Notes: generated by a model not told the origin, from the letters alone. A DNA stretch of 61,088 nt from Ichthyophonus hoferi (GCA_002751075.1 NAOQ01000031.1:149243-210330); one strand, 5' to 3'. Positions 48,539 to 61,088 are shown, numbered from the stretch's first letter. Translations and numbers: made by a program.

Positions 48539-48548
48539 AATAAATAAA
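48539..48548 (+). terminator. Poly(A) signals of HSP70
   Basis: Two overlapping AATAAA hexamers about 45 nt after the stop codon. Confidence 0.6.
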
Positions 48549-49500
48549 AATCCTACATGGATAACTAAATTAAATTAAATACATTTAATTTATCCTATAT
48601 ATATCCAAGACTCATTTTTTGTGTATTTTGTATATCTAAATGGGAGCGAATTCTAATAGTGTTGAGGTTTATACCGAGATAATTACTTTGTTAGACTTTT
48701 AGAGTAGTAATAAGTTCAATTATTGAAAATTATAAACTTTTTTTTTAGTGAAAGAGGTTCAATGTTTGCGGTACCAATGAAGTCTTCTTAATAGCTTATT
48801 AAAAAAAGACTAGTATGGTATTATGTTATGTATCTACTTTTTACAATTTTTTCCTACACTCAATCAGTTGTCGGGATATTGAAATGCACGTGGTACGATA
48901 TAATATGATATAGTTATGCGGTAACGTAGTATAGTAGTTAGCAGATATTTTAATGTTTGTTATTTATTTCGTTGTTATTGTATAATGTAAATGACGGGTA
49001 TAAATGAATAGATACTAGTACTACACGTATAATAAATACATAATGGGTCAAGGTATACTTTATTATATTGCCTAGGAAATGATGATATATGTATATATGC
49101 CCATCCCTGTTACATTAGAATCAATCTTGTTTAAAGACTCCTACCAGTCATATTTACCTGTAAAACCTTTAATTTTTATAATACCAACGAGGACAATACG
49201 TCATTTTGTCTATCTGGCTTTGTTAATCTTTTCTAACATATATTCTATTATGTTATTGCATAATATTGTGTTCTATTATACCATCTTTTAAATGTCTTTC
49301 ACACAGCGTTTTTGTAAATTTTCCTTCAAGTTAAATATTTAATTGAGGTAAACATTGCTTTTTTAAAAGTTTTAAATCTAATCGTATCCTAAGGCTAAAG
49401 GTAACCTAAGCCACAATTAACATCATTTACTAGCCTCTGTGTATATATCAATTCAAACTATACATACATACATACATTACATACATACGTTGTCATATTC

Positions 49501-49730
49501 TTAGTCAATAGAAGATTGTTCCTCTAAGCTAGTGGAGCCAAGACTAGTGTTTGACAAGGAGTCAAAATCAAAATCTGGTGAGCGAGGAGTTTCATCAGGC
49601 AGATTGTCATTAGTTGTGGTGGATTCTTTGGAGTCAGTAGGAAGTGGTACCCTCATTTTCCGTTTTATCTTCATGGACCAGGCATAGGTGATGGGAGTTA
49701 GTAATAATTTATGCTTGGGATAAATGTCAT
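49501..49730 (-). CDS. Orphan terminal exon of an unknown gene
   Basis: Follows an ATAAG acceptor and reads 75 residues to TAA. It begins DIYPKHKLLLTPITYAWSMK, then a basic KIKRKMRVP, then a Ser/Asp-rich tail (DNLPDETPRSPDFDFDSL) ending LEEQSSID. Codon use is clearly coding-like. No upstream exon was found before CWF19L1 at 50.86 kb, and part of that interval is repeat. So this is either a 3' exon cut off by an insertion or the end of a gene with a long intron. Family not recognised. Confidence 0.4.
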
Positions 49731-50329
49731 CTTATGTAGAACTTATGTTTTGCTTTCTAGTCATAACTATAATAGAAAGAGTACTTATATTATATGTTCG
49801 AACAAAATTTATTCGTCTGTAAAATTCGCAGTCCTTGATACACACTCGAGGTTTGGTTACACAGTTTCGGTCAAAGTGACTAACCTGTGGTTACTTAATA
49901 CTTAATATCATCCTAACAACTAAGCCAAGGATTAGACTTTAAGCTTATTTCCACTTTGTAAGGGGATGTTCCAATTGCCGTTACACTTCTTACTATACTT
50001 TAACATATAACTTGAAAGCTAATCGCTTACAACTGACCACTTACTATATAGGTATCGATCAGTTACTACAACCAATCACTTACTATTTCAATTAGTTAGT
50101 GCTTAATCTGTTTGGATTCTATAGAACAGATGGGGTTAGCATTGGAGAGCCAATTCGGTCTTTAAACATAGGCTCATTGATTAGTTTATATTCATCGGAA
50201 CGAGTTTATTCAAAACTGGCTATTAGGTGAAAGATGCATAAATACAAGGCTTCAAGTAATAATAAAGACACTGCGTAGTTATACCAAAATATGTAATTAT
50301 TATACTAGTTATAAAAAGCCACATATAAA

Positions 50330-50520
50330 TTTTCCAGTCGGAGAGGGAGCCTCCCAATTACAGCCTCTTCAACACAGTCTCCCGGCTTTATCACCGTGCT
50401 ATTTTAACCATAACAGACACAATTTCTTACAGGAGCAGCTAGTTAGAGCTTTAGGCTGCCAACCACCTGCTGGATACCTGACCACAACAGCCAGATAGAA
50501 CGCAGTACAACAGATACTAT
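50330..50520. repeat. Repeat shared with 60719-60810
   Basis: CAGGAGCAGCTAGTTAGAGC and GACCACAACAGCCAGATAGA-like blocks recur as CAGGAACAGCTAGCTAGAGC and CGGCAACAGCTAAATAGAAC near the window end. Element type unknown. Confidence 0.45.
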
Positions 50521-50863
50521 ATAATATAATATAATATAATCTAGATCATTATTGATCTTACGTTGGTTCCATCTACATACACTATATCTAGGTCTAATCT
50601 TTTACGTCATCATTCATTAATTAAGCAGTTGGGTTGTGATTGGTAGCGAATTAGTCAATTAAAACGCAGGGTGTATGAAATACTGTTTAATAGAGAGTCA
50701 AATTAAAATAATGTTGAATAGAAATATAAAAAAACATAAACACAGTTATGTAAAAGTCAAATCAAACCACTCCAAATGAAAAAATATATATATGAACCAG
50801 TTTTTAATATTATAATATAGTAAGGGAATTAATGCTTGAAAAGCGTAAAGTTCTTTATTTCGC

Positions 50864-53800
50864 TTATTCTTCAGAAGGATCAAACGCCTTAAACTTGGCT
50901 CTCAGTTCTTTTGCAAGTTTACCCTCCTCTTCCACTGTTTGTTTGCACTCCCTCCAATCCACTCTCTGGGGACAGTCTAGGAGGATCTTGGAAGCCAAAA
51001 CTTCTCTGTTAAGGATTAGGGTGAGATAATACATTATATATACATACATACCTACACACACACACATACATACCTACCTACCTACACATATACATAACAT
51101 ATATACATACCTATATATATACCTACATGCATACATACATATATACATACATACCTACATACATACAGATACATAACATATCTACATATATGCAAACAAA
51201 TATACCCACCTTCCAAATTGTAAAGGGAACCTTATCCCATCTCCCTGCTTGACATATATAATCTTTGACATGTCACTGAACTCAACCAGCATATATTGAG
51301 TCTGGCCATCCACAGTCTAGCCCCAAGAAGGTGTAAGGATAAGGATAAGTATAGGTATAAGTAAATGTAAGACGTAGGGGAGGGGAGAGGGGGTATATAT
51401 AGAAATGCGTCATGTCCATGAGATTTCTATATTTGGAATTATAATAAACATAAGTTAATAAATCTAGAAAGTAGTTCGTTTTGTCAGACATTATTCAACT
51501 GTCTAACAGAGCTCAGACTGTTGTTGCTGGCTTATATCATATTAACATATTTTAATATTTTTATTAATATATTTTAACATTATCATGGGCGCCATGATTG
51601 AAGTAGAAAAGATAATTAATGAAGCATCCTTATCTCTAATTAGATACTATATATCTTATACCCTATATCATATAAGGACATACCCTTACCTCCATTACAT
51701 CATCAGTAGCGGCCACAAAGGGGGCCTTAATGACGTCACCTTGTTGCTTAAATATTTCCTTAATTAGGTTACAGTCGAAGGCTTTGGGGACAGGAATCAC
51801 CTATGTATGTATGTATGTATGTATGATAATAAAGTAATGTGATAATATTATAGAATAATAATATGTTATAGAATAATAGTATGTATGTATAAAGGAAAGG
51901 AGAAGATACTGGTAAATAATAGTCAGACATTGGATAGATGTATATACTATGTTTGATGTTAATCGCATGGCCATATACATGCTGGTATATAATTCTTTCC
52001 CTGAATATATAAACAAATTTTATCGCAGACATTTATAATTACATATATTAATGTTGAATAGCATAGCATAACACAGTATATTAGCATACCAGACATCATA
52101 TTATGGTGGAATATAATATAATATAATATAATATAATGCAATATAAAACACTACACCACACCACACCACACTACACTACAATACAAGACAATATAAGACA
52201 TCACACTACACCACAATACAATACAATAGAGTGCAATACTATAACATCCCATTCTATACAAACATACATACACCTGTATCTGTATGTGCCCACTTGCTAT
52301 ATTCCTCTCAAAGAACGTACAATGCAATATAACACAATATAATACACCATAAACACTACAAAAAATACAATCTCATACTACACTATCATACACATATACA
52401 CATCGATAGACAAATAGAGACATACAGGTAGGTAAGTAGATATGTAGTTGGATATATATATATATAGATAAATAAATAAATAGATAGATATACCTGTATT
52501 TGCATATGCCTACTTGCTATATTCCTCTCAAAGAACACACACGCCTGTCCCTGACTGGCATAGAAACTAACTAATGCTCCTTTGTATCTTTCTAGTTCAG
52601 CCAATGCACTGGCGCTAAGATCACGTGATGAGGGAAGGTGGTTGATTGGTAGAAGGAGAATGTGATTTTCTACCAGTGGGCCTGAGAGGTTTAAAATAGA
52701 TTTAAATAGATATAAAATAGATGATACAAGATAAGAGAAAGAATTACATGAAATGGTAGGACTGACTAATAGAAAGAAGAGTAGTCTGACAAGAAGTTGG
52801 TATAACCTGATATTGTATATAGATAGAAATCTACCTATCTACCTACATACATGCATACATTGCCTACTTACCTACCACATACTCTAGCTCATAAACCCCA
52901 TAAATATAATGCCTGACCTTTTGCCAATGCCATGTAGATCTCTGTTCCCACAGTTACTACCAGATGTTTCTCTACTTGTGGACTGGATAGACAAAACCAG
53001 CACTCCATAGAGGTTTCTGATTGGGAGTCATTAATTAAGCTAATTAGACGGTGAATATGAAATAATTTGTATGCATTTCTCGAATTGATGGTTTGCATGT
53101 AGGTAGAAGGAGTATATGTATATATATATATGCAAGCCATGTGACCAGTGATATGTTAGCCTATCATAAAGTTGCTTTAAAATATATATTCTTTTTCATA
53201 ATATGGAAAAAAAACAGTCATGATTGATATGTGCATATATATCCATATTTAGTTATACTACAGTTATCTTATAGTTTCATTAGTTATGTTGTAATTACAT
53301 TATAGTTACATAATATCTATTATATCACACCTTGTCCCCTATTGGCCAATCATAAAACTATTGACAAATATACTCTATCCTAATAGGTCTATATGTATAT
53401 CTATATATGCAGCATAGCTCTGACTGGTGGAAATATTTAGCTCATAGATCCATGACATCCCAACCTGTCCTATAGACCAATCATAATCACCCACCTGCCT
53501 TGCGGTGGTCCAACTTGCGTCTCTTCATCTCATCTATAGAGTGAGGAAGAAGGTAAGATTGGGTATATGGATATGTATAGGTATAGAGTAAATATGTATA
53601 GTATGTAGATATATGTCTACTCATGCATATACCCATCTACTATACCTATACCTATGTAGCAGAGAGAGCACAATCCTATCCTACCTAAGCAACCACTACT
53701 GCAATGTATATACACTATATTATGTTAACTTATATATAATATTATATATAATTATTTCATATATTCCATCACAATATATCATATTATATTTTATACTCCA

Positions 53801-56800
53801 TCCACCCTCTTCTACCTACCTCTCATAGCTATTGGATAATCACCAATCTAGTGACAACTAATATTGCACTGTCCACATACTTAGCCCTCAAGAGGGTATT
53901 TTATATTCTATTACCATACTATACTATACTATACCATATACTATACCATACTATATCATACTATATCATAATATATATCATACCATATCCTGCTATAATT
54001 TATAACCCCTCTAACCTCTCCTACCTACCTCTCATAACCATTGGACAATCACTAATCCAGTGACCACTAATATTGCACTGTCTACATACATAGCCCTCAG
54101 GAGGGGTATCATTGGATGTTTTCCGTTTATTAGCGGGAGGGGTAGGGTTTGTAGGACAGTCCTCTATATAGTGACCAGTAATATTGCAGAGACGACATAC
54201 ATAGCCTGCACCTGGTTGGTTCTTACGTCTACCTCCTGCACCCTAGAGTCATATGATTGAACGGGGTGTAGGAAGGTAGGTAGATAGGTAGATAGGTAAG
54301 TAAGATAGTATGTATGATAGTGTACATGGTGGTGAGTATGATAGTATGTATGGTAGTATGCATAATAATATGTATGGCAGTATGTATGACAGTATGTAGG
54401 ATAGTATGAATGGTAGTGTGTATGGTAGCATGTATAATAGTATGTGCATACGCATATATACCCGTATCTAATAGCACACACCATAGGTCTAGTATCATAT
54501 AGGGTATTGGAACTTGAGCAATCATACTACCATCATATCATGCCATATCGTACTATATTACACTATATTATACCATACTATATTATACTATACCATACTA
54601 TACTATACTATACCATACTATATCATACTAAACCATACTATACCATATTATATTATACCATACCATACTATACTATACTATACCATACCTTACTATACCA
54701 TATTTTACTATACTAAACCTAAACCATACCGTACTGTATCATACTATACTATACTATACCATGCCATACAAAACCATACTATACTATATCATACTATGCT
54801 ATAGAATACTTTACTATACTATACCATACCATATCATACGATACTATATCAAATCAGGTATAACACCTACTTTAGCTCCGGAAGCTCCAAAGAAATAACT
54901 GAAATTACCATCATTCCCTACCAGGGACCCCCCCTGACTAGCTGCCTGTGAACACAGACCCCATAGGATTAGAAAATTAGTTCCTTCTTTAGTTATGTAC
55001 TTATATATACATATACATATATATACATATACCACTACATACATAGGCATATTATATAGATATGCACACATACAATATAGTATAATATAAAATATAATAA
55101 CTATATATAGATTAGTCACATACCACAGTCTTCGGGCCCGCCAATGGACAGGCGGTAATACCAGGAGGTTGTACAGTTAATTCCGCTTGGTTGCACGTGG
55201 ACATGGGGGTTATATTAAAGGCATAGATAGACTGTATGGTTGTTAGGTTAAATAATTAATAATTAAAATTATAGGATAGATAAATAAAATAGGGCTTATA
55301 TTGAAGGCATGGATGGACTGGTGGTTGGTGGATTAAAATAATTATAATTATAATTATAGCTATAATATAGATGGATAGGTTAGATAGGAGGGTCATAGTG
55401 AGAGAGTAATTAGCTATAAGGCATAATATAAAATAGTATGATATTGCATGCTATACTAAACTATGATATGCTTTAACATACTATAATATAATATAATATA
55501 ATATACTATCATATACTACAATATATTATAATACACTATACTATAATATAATACAATATACTATACCTTCATCTTAGTGGTTGCAGGGATATCAGCCAAT
55601 GCAATAAACCGTGTCACGTGCATGGGTTTTGATTGGAGCATAATGTGATTGCGATAAGGTTCTCGTTCATAAAATACCCCCTAATGATTGGACAAGGACG
55701 TAATTAATAAGGCGATCGCACTGCAATCTCATGATACATTATACATAGATATAGGTATATAGCTATATGATAGACTGAGAGGGGAAGGGGCGAGTAAAAA
55801 ATATAATATATAACACGTATATATCCATGTATGAATGCCTAGCCATATATACAAAAAACATCTACACTTACATATATACATCCATACACCTACATACTAT
55901 TAAAGTGGTATCTGGAAATATATATATATATATATATATACATACTTGCATACCACTAAAGTGGTACCTAGGTATCAATGCCTTAGCAACCAATGAAACA
56001 CAATCACTTCCAATGGCCTGTATGGCTGCTGAGAGCATGGGTGCGCTATAAGCAAATGACAATATGTTAGTAAGCATCACGTGACCTTTACCATACATAA
56101 TACATATTATATAATACTATACTATATACTCTATTATATCGTGAATGTGAGAATATATTGAAAAATAAAAAAAATAAATCAGAAATTGACACACAGACAT
56201 ATATATATATATAACCACCTTACTAGCCTATCATAATCATCCATTAGTAACAAGGGTCTATAAATATATAAGCAATACAATTGGGTGGCCTACTCTGGAT
56301 TCCGTGAGGGAACGGCATGGGTTGATAGGGTAGTGATGCCTTTTGGCCACTCAGAGGTCAGAAGAACGTCTATACCTGATAGACAAATGGTTTAATATCA
56401 CTGGGGAGAATGGACGCGCTTATAAATAGGTACTCGCCTATAGTGTATTAGAGTGTCTGTATTATATAAATCAGTGTAAGAAACCTTTCTCCATCCGTAT
56501 ATATCACATGCCCTAAACTAACTATAAGGTAGCAGGATAAAAACAAACCAATCAAATAAACAAATAAACCAATATTAAAAAGCATATAGAAGAAAAGCTT
56601 ATCATCAACAAAAATAATGGGGTGCATATTAAGATTAATTATTAAAGGTAATTAATGAATGAAAATTCAAGGCCAATGAATCGTTAATTAAGGTTAATGA
56701 ATCATTAATTAGGTGCAGGCACACAAAGAGGAGGGCAAACCTTTGAACTCAGCTGAATCAGCGTAAGCCAATAAGGCATCCACATCATGTTTAGTATAGT

Positions 56801-59134
56801 AGGGTCTTAGCTATGATAGGGTAGGGTAGGACAATAGATATAAAAAAGTGAGCATGAGGGGGCCATGATAACTGGCGAATAAAACAACAGGGCCATTATG
56901 GGGTATATATATAAAAACTTATATCTATGGCCATAAAAGGCTATATACAGTTACACACACATATATATATAGTTATATAGTATACATAGACCCACATACC
57001 TACCTACCTACATACATATATAGTTATATACTATACACATGCCTACATACATACATATATACCTCATCTTTTAAAGTAGACTTGTATGCATTTTCCTCAA
57101 AGACCCCACTTAGGAAGCCTATAGTTAGGCCCTCTACAGTCTTAAAGACACCCTTTCTACCTAGAGTATAGAGTATATAGGTTAGGATAGTATATAGGAT
57201 AGTATATAGAATGTAATGTAATATAATAAAATATATTATATTGTACAATATTATATTATATCTCATTATAATACTACATTACACGACATTGCACTATCCT
57301 CTACTATATTATATGATACTATATTATATTACATTATACCATACTCTGCTATGCTACGTTTTACTATACTGCATTACGCTATACTATATTATATTATACT
57401 ATAACATAATATACTATACTATACATACTATACTATATTACACTATACTAGCCTATATTGTTCTATAACATACCGAGGTAGTGTACATTAGCAGCCAGAT
57501 CTCCTCCCTCTATCACCGATTGATAGTGAGCGGCATGATGACGTACAGTACCACCTAGAACATAGGTGGGAATGGGCACTGATAGGTGATAGGTATCCAA
57601 TGAGGAATTGGAGTTAGAGTCACTAAGATATGATTGGCTAAGAGACAAGTATTGGGGAAGAAGTAATAAAGGAGATAGTAATATAATAATAATAATTCAT
57701 ATATATATATTACCTATATAATCTCCGCTCAGTATATTATTCCATTCATCCACAGATTCACTTTCATCCTCTGAAAAAAAGGCACCTGTGTAGTAGTGAT
57801 ATTAATATATATGTATATATATGTATGCATGTATAAGTGTGCATATATGATGGCATATATGTATGTGTGTATATATGTGCCTATACGATAGCATGCTTTT
57901 GAATGTATGATTATGTAATAGTATGTATAATAATATAAGACTATAATAATACAATAGTATAATAATCCAATAGTATGATAGTATCAATATATAGATATAC
58001 CAGTGCACAGTAACAGATCGAAGGTGCCCACTTTCTTCTGAATGTTAGTAACTTTGTTGTACAGTTTATTGAAATGGCCTCCAACGTCACCTGCCACAAG
58101 CCTATTGGTAATCGGGTGTCACGTATTGTTTTAATGGCATGACCCACCAATAGCATCCGTCCTTTAATGTATAGTAAATTATCTTGTATTGTTGTATTAC
58201 GATGTAGTATATTATAGCATATTATCCTATATTACATTGTATTATACTAAATCATACAATAGTATGTTATACTATAGTATAGTATAGTATAGAAGAGTAG
58301 AATATTTTGTTTTTTGTTGTAGTATTATATAATATACTATGCCATATTATAACATAATATATTATTTTACATTATATTATAGTAGACTATAATATAAACG
58401 CTAATCTACGATAGCACATTATCTTACAGTGTGTTGTCTTATCATATAGTATGGCATATTATAAGATATTATACCATATTGTATTATATCATACTATGAT
58501 ATAATATAATGACTGTTAGTAAAGAAAGAAGGCAATGGGTACTATGTTACTATCCATCTCTCACTATCTATTTTGGATTTATGGAGAAAGAGTTTAAGCT
58601 TTCAACCAGTATATATATTTATTATCATGTAGTAACATACATAATGTCATGCTGGTATACTATTATACTATCATATCATTATATTATCATAAATACAGAT
58701 TATATCATCATACCATAATACCACGCATACTATCGTACGATTATACATGTTATCATACATACTACCATACATACTCTCTTACTCTCCTACAAACTCTTCT
58801 ACACACAATCATGCCCTTTTTCGTCTCTCCCCAATCCTTCCTTGTCCTTACATCCTCTTTCTTTGTCTATAATATACCATCTATAACATCTATAACATTC
58901 CTTTTGGCAAATTATTCTTAGCCAAAAAATTCCTATGTATTATATTATATTACATTATAACCGATGTTTCTGTCTTTATTACTCTACATCATCCTATTAT
59001 GCCTCTTCTCTCATCATCTTCCACTATAGATAGATCATTCTCTCATTCCTTCATCTCCTCTTCCTTCACTTCCCCTCCTTCATACACACATACTATACTT
59101 ACACTCGCAATGGTTTTGCCTCTTGTTTCTCCAT
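50864..59134 (-). CDS. CWF19L1: CWF19-like protein 1 (CwfJ family) with two zinc knuckles, 18 exons
   Basis: Minus-strand exons: 59134-59103, 58101-58001, 57785-57714, 57578-57474, 57160-57063, 56810-56741, 56375-56294, 56045-55946, 55680-55567, 55231-55124, 54945-54871, 54242-54029, 53533-53495, 53016-52918, 52681-52494, 51800-51690, 51316-51210, 51005-50864. All are GT..AG with consistent phase, giving 618 residues (human 538). The N-terminal metallophosphatase-like domain reads [56 protein letters not shown] and [12 protein letters not shown]. Two CX2CX4HX4C knuckles lie in exon 12 ([28 protein letters not shown]). The CwfJ C-terminal (HIT-like) domains follow: [52 protein letters not shown] and DWRECK. 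Family members act with the lariat-debranching and spliceosome machinery. Introns are packed with short tandem repeats. Exon 1 is the least certain. Confidence 0.93.
51040..51195. repeat. CATA/CCTA tetranucleotide tract in CWF19L1 intron 17
   Basis: Almost no G on the plus strand for about 150 bp (CATACATA, CCTACCTA, ACACAC). On the coding strand this is an array of GTAT/GTAG units. Confidence 0.8.
52271..52316 (-). pseudogene. Copy of exon 15 3' end plus donor inside CWF19L1 intron 15
   Basis: 41 of 46 positions match 52491-52536. On the coding strand it reads [14 protein letters not shown] followed by GTGTATG. The genuine exon ends [20 protein letters not shown]. No acceptor or upstream exon part is present, so it could only serve as a decoy or alternative 5' splice site. 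Confidence 0.75.
53820..53892 (-). pseudogene. Decayed third zinc knuckle copied into CWF19L1 intron 12
   Basis: Duplicate of the 3' end of exon 12 about 209 bp downstream, including GAGAG|GTAGGTAG donor context. Compared with exon 12 it has TAA for TAT and TAG for TGG, and the last knuckle cysteine codon is TAT. It is not translatable as a knuckle but keeps GTGCAATATTAG and CACTAGATT blocks. Confidence 0.8.
54260..54450. repeat. G-rich, C-poor GTAT/GATA tandem tract (intron 11)
   Basis: GTAGGTAGATAG then many TATGGTAG, TATGATAG units on the plus strand, with almost no C. It lies just upstream (coding sense) of exon 12. Confidence 0.8.
54540..54860. repeat. C-rich, G-poor ACTAT/ACCAT pentamer satellite (intron 11)
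   Basis: More than 50 copies of TATAC/CATAC-type pentamers, almost without G on the plus strand. It has the opposite base skew to the tract at 54260-54450 in the same intron. Confidence 0.85.
57180..57470. repeat. TATAG/TATAC tracts with skew switch (intron 4)
   Basis: G-type units (GGATAGTATATA) from 57180 to about 57225, then C-type units (ACTATATTATAT, CATACTATAC) to 57470. The base skew flips near 57240. Confidence 0.75.
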
Positions 59135-61088
59135 GCTGTCTTAGTAAAGTTTAAAATATTTTAAAATATAATACTCCAATATATAAAAAGGGCTGGCTCT
59201 ACTACAGCAACTATTATTTCGAATTCGTATTCGTATCTACACTTCTACCTTATAGTATATAATATAAAATATAATGTTTTATTTATACTGTTCTATGTAT
59301 TTGTTCTATATATGAGATATGTATATCTATATAACTTTCCATGTATAATGCTTTATGCTATACATGAGATGCTTATATCTGTAGTGTAAACACAGGTTAT
59401 GGCTGTATTGTAAACACGGGTCAGATGTCTTAATTGTAAATTATAATGTATTATTTCCATTAGTTAATATATACATAATAAGCTCGTCTTAATTATAAAC
59501 CAATAATAAAAGCATTTAATTTATATATGATGAATTAAACGCCTTAATGGACTAATAATAAGATGCGTAGATTTTATCATGGAATGCTAGCTCAGTTAAA
59601 ATAACCATGATCACATGTGGAACTACTCTTTATTATATGATATTATATATTGTAATGTAATCAATTATTGTATATTATATAATATATAATTACATCATAT
59701 ATATTATAGTATATTAGTGGGTTATTTAGGAGTTATATATTATTTCCATTTTATTAATATGTTTATGTTTGTATATATATATTATAATGATTCTATTTAT
59801 TAATGATGTGCTACCTTATACGACCGCCGCTAGGCCTTGTTAAGTTGTTGCTGTAAATTTTAACTTCCCATTTTGATTAGAAGAAATCATATATAAGTGT
59901 GCAACAAGGAATTAGCATTTGCGACCATGGAGCTAAGCTTATAATATTAGTGATAATGATGATAATTAATATTATTATTTTGGTTATTCATTTTATATTA
60001 AAAATATATTATAATTTGTTGCATTATTATTAAGACTATCAGAACTACTATACTATAGTTGGTACTATTATTTGTATTGCAGCTCCATCTAATTAAATGG
60101 GATATCACCTGTGGCGAGAATGCAACTACTACATAATATAGAATGATACTACAATATTTGATTAATAGTAGATAATAAATAAATAAAATATTTGTTATAA
60201 TCTAATACAAAAAAACAAACAAATGAGGAATCATTTTAACGAACTACAACATAGGCAAACCAATTATAATTATAATTATCGAATTAATTAATTCTGGATT
60301 CTGAAGTATCCTCTATGTATAAAATACTATATATAGAAAGCATAAAAGGGTTCTGCTTGAGACAGATTGGTAACTACAATATTACCATGTTATTGTCCTA
60401 TACTATTGTACTATCGTATAATGTAGGCACTGCACAGTTCTATAAAAATATTTATTATATGATATTATTATAAAAAGTCATATTACGGAGTCCAATTTAT
60501 GCACAAAGTTTTTTCATATTACGTCTATAGTTTTGAAAGAAGTTAAGTAGATAATCCCGATACTGCACTAGAATACCAACTAGTCGAGTCTGGTGTTGCT
60601 TCTTCTGATAGTAACAATACCTTTGCCATATAAATACAGCCATAATTAAGTTATAGTCACTACATACACAACACATTGCCAGGTAAGAAGCCAAAGGCAT
60701 CTATATCCATCAATTAACAGAGAGAGATTCAGGAACAGCTAGCTAGAGCTTTAAACCTGCCGTTTGCCTGTCGGCAACAGCTAAATAGAACTCAGTACAT
60801 CGGATACTAGTTTTATTTTTAATAATATTGATTTCCCTTATTAATATCACATTTAGATTTAATATTTTAATATCATTGCATAAGTAAGTAATCGGGCAGA
60901 TCAATATCACAGTATGCCATGGGCTTATATTTATGGTATTACATTAGTTATACTATCTATCCTAGATATGAGGTTCTTTTATATTCGCTGGTAATATAGA
61001 GTATTTATTTATACTAAGGAACCAATCCCCTTATACAATTAAATTTTATCTTTTTAAACTGTAAATCTACAACGGATTTTGTTATTAG
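59135..61088. other. AT-rich intergenic DNA to window end
   Basis: No gene recognised. The minus-strand ORF 60700-60497 (67 residues, MPLASYLAMCCVCSDYNLIM at its start) is protein-like in part but has no recognised family. 60719-60810 repeats part of 50330-50520. Confidence 0.4.

Noticed and set aside
51040-51195. CRISPR-like or telomeric repeat array
   Set aside because: Imperfect tetranucleotide microsatellite without spacers, inside a eukaryotic intron.
54229-54804. Several ORFs of about 70-100 codons made of Tyr/His/Thr/Ile repeats
   Set aside because: Translations of the pentamer and tetramer satellites in CWF19L1 intron 11.
57180-58500. Strand-consistent orientation of TATAG repeats with transcription in STX16 and CWF19L1
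   Set aside because: Both skews occur within the same CWF19L1 introns, so no rule linked to gene direction holds.

Overview
The window is AT-rich, gene-poor DNA from an intron-bearing eukaryote. Six protein genes are recognised: an RGS-domain gene, syntaxin-16/Tlg2, ribosomal protein L4, a cyclin-Y-type cyclin, cytosolic Hsp70 and the CwfJ-family gene CWF19L1. Two identical tRNA-Ser genes and two intronic box C/D snoRNAs are also present. RGS and cyclin Y, together with the close match of STX16 and CWF19L1 to animal and fungal proteins, suggest an opisthokont or a relative (for example a unicellular holozoan or an early fungus). This placement is inference only. RPL4 and Hsp70 exons are GC-richer and use mostly C- or G-ending codons, as expected of highly expressed genes.

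Layout. 1-5.7 kb: interspersed repeats and one tRNA. 5.7-8.1 kb: RGS gene (minus strand). 8.1-22.2 kb: a second tRNA, then a repeat-dominated region with at least three repeat families, a perfect 73-bp inverted repeat and three short coding-like patches. 22.25-24.6 kb: STX16 (plus, 3 exons). 28.7-30.4 kb: RPL4 (plus, 4 exons) with twin snoRNAs in introns 2 and 3, followed by three copies of a structured ~220-bp unit. 36.6-38.0 kb: cyclin Y (minus, single exon). 42.42-42.89 kb: assembly gap. 45.9-48.5 kb: Hsp70 (plus, 3 exons). 50.9-59.1 kb: CWF19L1 (minus, 18 exons reconstructed here). The remainder is repeats and unassigned AT-rich DNA.

Main observation. In three introns (STX16 intron 2, CWF19L1 introns 12 and 15) the 3' end of the upstream exon, with its 5' splice site, has been copied again downstream inside the intron. 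In STX16 there are two such copies. Each is an open 66-nt, frame-preserving segment bounded by AG and GT, so they could act as alternative cassette exons. The CWF19L1 copies include a decayed third zinc knuckle. The same two genes have introns full of strand-asymmetric short tandem repeats, the likely substrate for such duplication. The snoRNA pair (predicted guides for a peptidyl-transferase-centre site, snR38/SNORD1 type) and the triplicated hairpin unit after RPL4 are the other notable RNA-level features.

The housekeeping genes do unrelated jobs (signalling, endosome-Golgi fusion, translation, cell cycle, folding, splicing) and show no operon-like arrangement.
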